NCBI GenBank assembly: GCA_026874595.1
Contig: CM049313.1
Coordinates: forward strand, 36,280,159-36,344,158
Length of the DNA: 64,000 nt
Direction of reading: 5' to 3'
Source of the DNA: Sipunculus nudus
Lineage: Eukaryota; Annelida; Sipuncula; Golfingiida; Sipunculidae
The notes beneath the pieces are model-generated. The model was not told the DNA's origin. It did no database searches and was given only the letters and a program-made list of their open reading frames with translations. Positions 62,961 through 64,000 of the stretch are shown piece after piece (positions within the stretch are counted from its first letter, which is position 1; each line of letters begins with the position of its first letter). The translations under genes were made by a program, and so were the position numbers.

Positions 62961-63390
62961 CTTTTAAGGGCAGCATCTCTCATTTGACCTCCATCGCATC
63001 TTGAAATTTCTTGCCTTGCTTTAATATTACTGAGATAACACGCTGGATTAACTTTATATAAAGCCCTTGAATGATACTAATATAATATCAAATACCACAC
63101 TGCGCATATTAACAAAAAGTTGTATTACATAACCAATCTTTGTTTCTTTAATCACTGATACTCCAATGGAAAAGCTGAGATCCTTCTTCTTATTAAATTC
63201 TCAAGTATTCCCACTTTCTTCTAACATGAAAATTCTCCCATGCCCTTTCCCCTACTGCCCCACACAAACCTTTTACTCTCCACAAGAGGAGTTGCCCCAA
63301 CTTTGGCCTCCTCAGTCCCCACATTTTCTCAATATATTTTCTTCCCTTTCCTTTCTTTATCACTCATTTACCTTCATGCAGTACCAATTT
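62961..63390. other. non-coding DNA grading into pyrimidine-rich repeat
   Basis: Unique sequence that becomes C/T-rich from about 63180. No gene seen. Confidence 0.4.
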
Positions 63391-63394
63391 TCGA

Positions 63395-64000
63395 TCTTTT
63401 CGTCACCACCTATCTCATATCTTTGCTTCATAACCTTTCTCTCATCTGCGCATCACTACCTCTCTCAAAGCTTGGCCTCACTACCTTTCTCCCCATCTTT
63501 ACCTCCATGTCCCTCTCCCATCTTTGCCTCAATATCCATCCGATCTTTGCCTCACTACCTTTATCCCATCTTTGCCTCACTACCTTTTTCTCATCTTTGT
63601 CTCACTACCTTTATCTAATCTTTATCTCACTTCCTTTATCCCATCTTTGTCTCACTACCTTTATCCATCTCTGCCTCAATATCCATCTCCCATCTATGCC
63701 TCACTACCTATTTCCATCTTTTTCTCACTACCTTTATCCCATCTTTGCCACACTACCTTTATCCCATCTTTGCCTCACTACCTTTATCCCATCTTTGTCT
63801 CACTACTTTTATCCCATCTTTGCCTCACTACCTTTATCCCATCTTTGCCTCACTACCTTTATCCCATCATTGCCTCACTACCTTTATCCCATCTTTGTCT
63901 CACTACCTTTTCCCATCTTTGTCTCACTACCTTTATCCCATCTTTGTCTCACTACCTTTATCCCATCTTTGCCTCACTACCTTTATCCCATCTTTGCATC
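63395..64000. repeat. 25-bp satellite array, running off the window
   Basis: Consensus CCTTTATCCCATCTTTGCCT + CACTA, 25 bases. It is degenerate from about 63395 and nearly perfect from about 63720 to the last base, so the array continues beyond the window. The 150-codon plus frame (63166-63618) is a by-product of the C/T-rich repeat. Confidence 0.95.

Noticed and set aside
63166-63618. 150-codon plus-strand open frame, longest in the window
   Set aside because: It is Ser/Pro/Phe/Leu-rich because it reads through a C/T-rich tract and the 25-bp satellite. There is no start context, domain or splice structure.

Overview
This is eukaryotic, intron-dominated, strongly AT-rich DNA. Every long open frame lacks codon structure or homology that I can recognise, apart from three short spliced exons on the minus strand. 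No bacterial-type operon, rRNA, convincing tRNA or CRISPR array is present. The repeats suggest a lophotrochozoan, most likely a mollusc and perhaps bivalve-like. The clues are GACGGACGG-type tracts, paired TGACCTTGA / TCAAGGTCA repeats, and elements that start AACAAG..GACC..GGTCA..CGCTCA and end AGCTCA..TGAGCTAAA, which recall termini common in bivalve genomes. That taxonomic call is inference from memory.

The one supportable gene lies on the minus strand. Exons at 47055-47097, 39590-39800 and 36690-36799 have consensus splice sites, matching phases (1-2, 2-0, 0-2) and join into about 120 residues of RCC1 repeats (regulator of chromosome condensation, seven-bladed propeller family). The 5' exons should lie above 47.1 kb or beyond the window, and the next 3' exon was not found below 36.7 kb. 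Much of the window is therefore probably intron of, or flank to, this gene.

Layout. 1-6.7 kb: AT-rich unique DNA with (TA)n tracts and a few GC-balanced blocks. 6.7-8.06 kb: 32-bp satellite. 8-14.9 kb: unique DNA with a MITE (10.6 kb) and a SINE (14 kb). 14.9-19.15 kb: a ~2.6 kb repeat split by a nested 1.6 kb element. 19-26 kb: unique DNA with GC-balanced blocks (22.5 and 25.5 kb) and an ACCAAT/ATTGGT-rich repeat (24 kb). 26.2-30.06 kb: GACTTGG repeat, then a 28-bp satellite interrupted by a 0.96 kb element with inverted tandem-array arms. 30.4-35.4 kb: second copy of the 2.6 kb repeat, then related repeats. 36.7-47.1 kb: RCC1 exons and introns. 49-63 kb: mostly unique DNA with several long GC-balanced blocks that look like candidate conserved non-coding (enhancer-type) elements. 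63.4-64 kb: 25-bp satellite running off the window.

I found no clear new biological system. The most informative points are the phase-consistent RCC1 exons, the nested repeat family with a shared terminal hairpin, the inverted-array element inside the 28-bp satellite, and the non-coding blocks at 49-51 kb and 62-63 kb.
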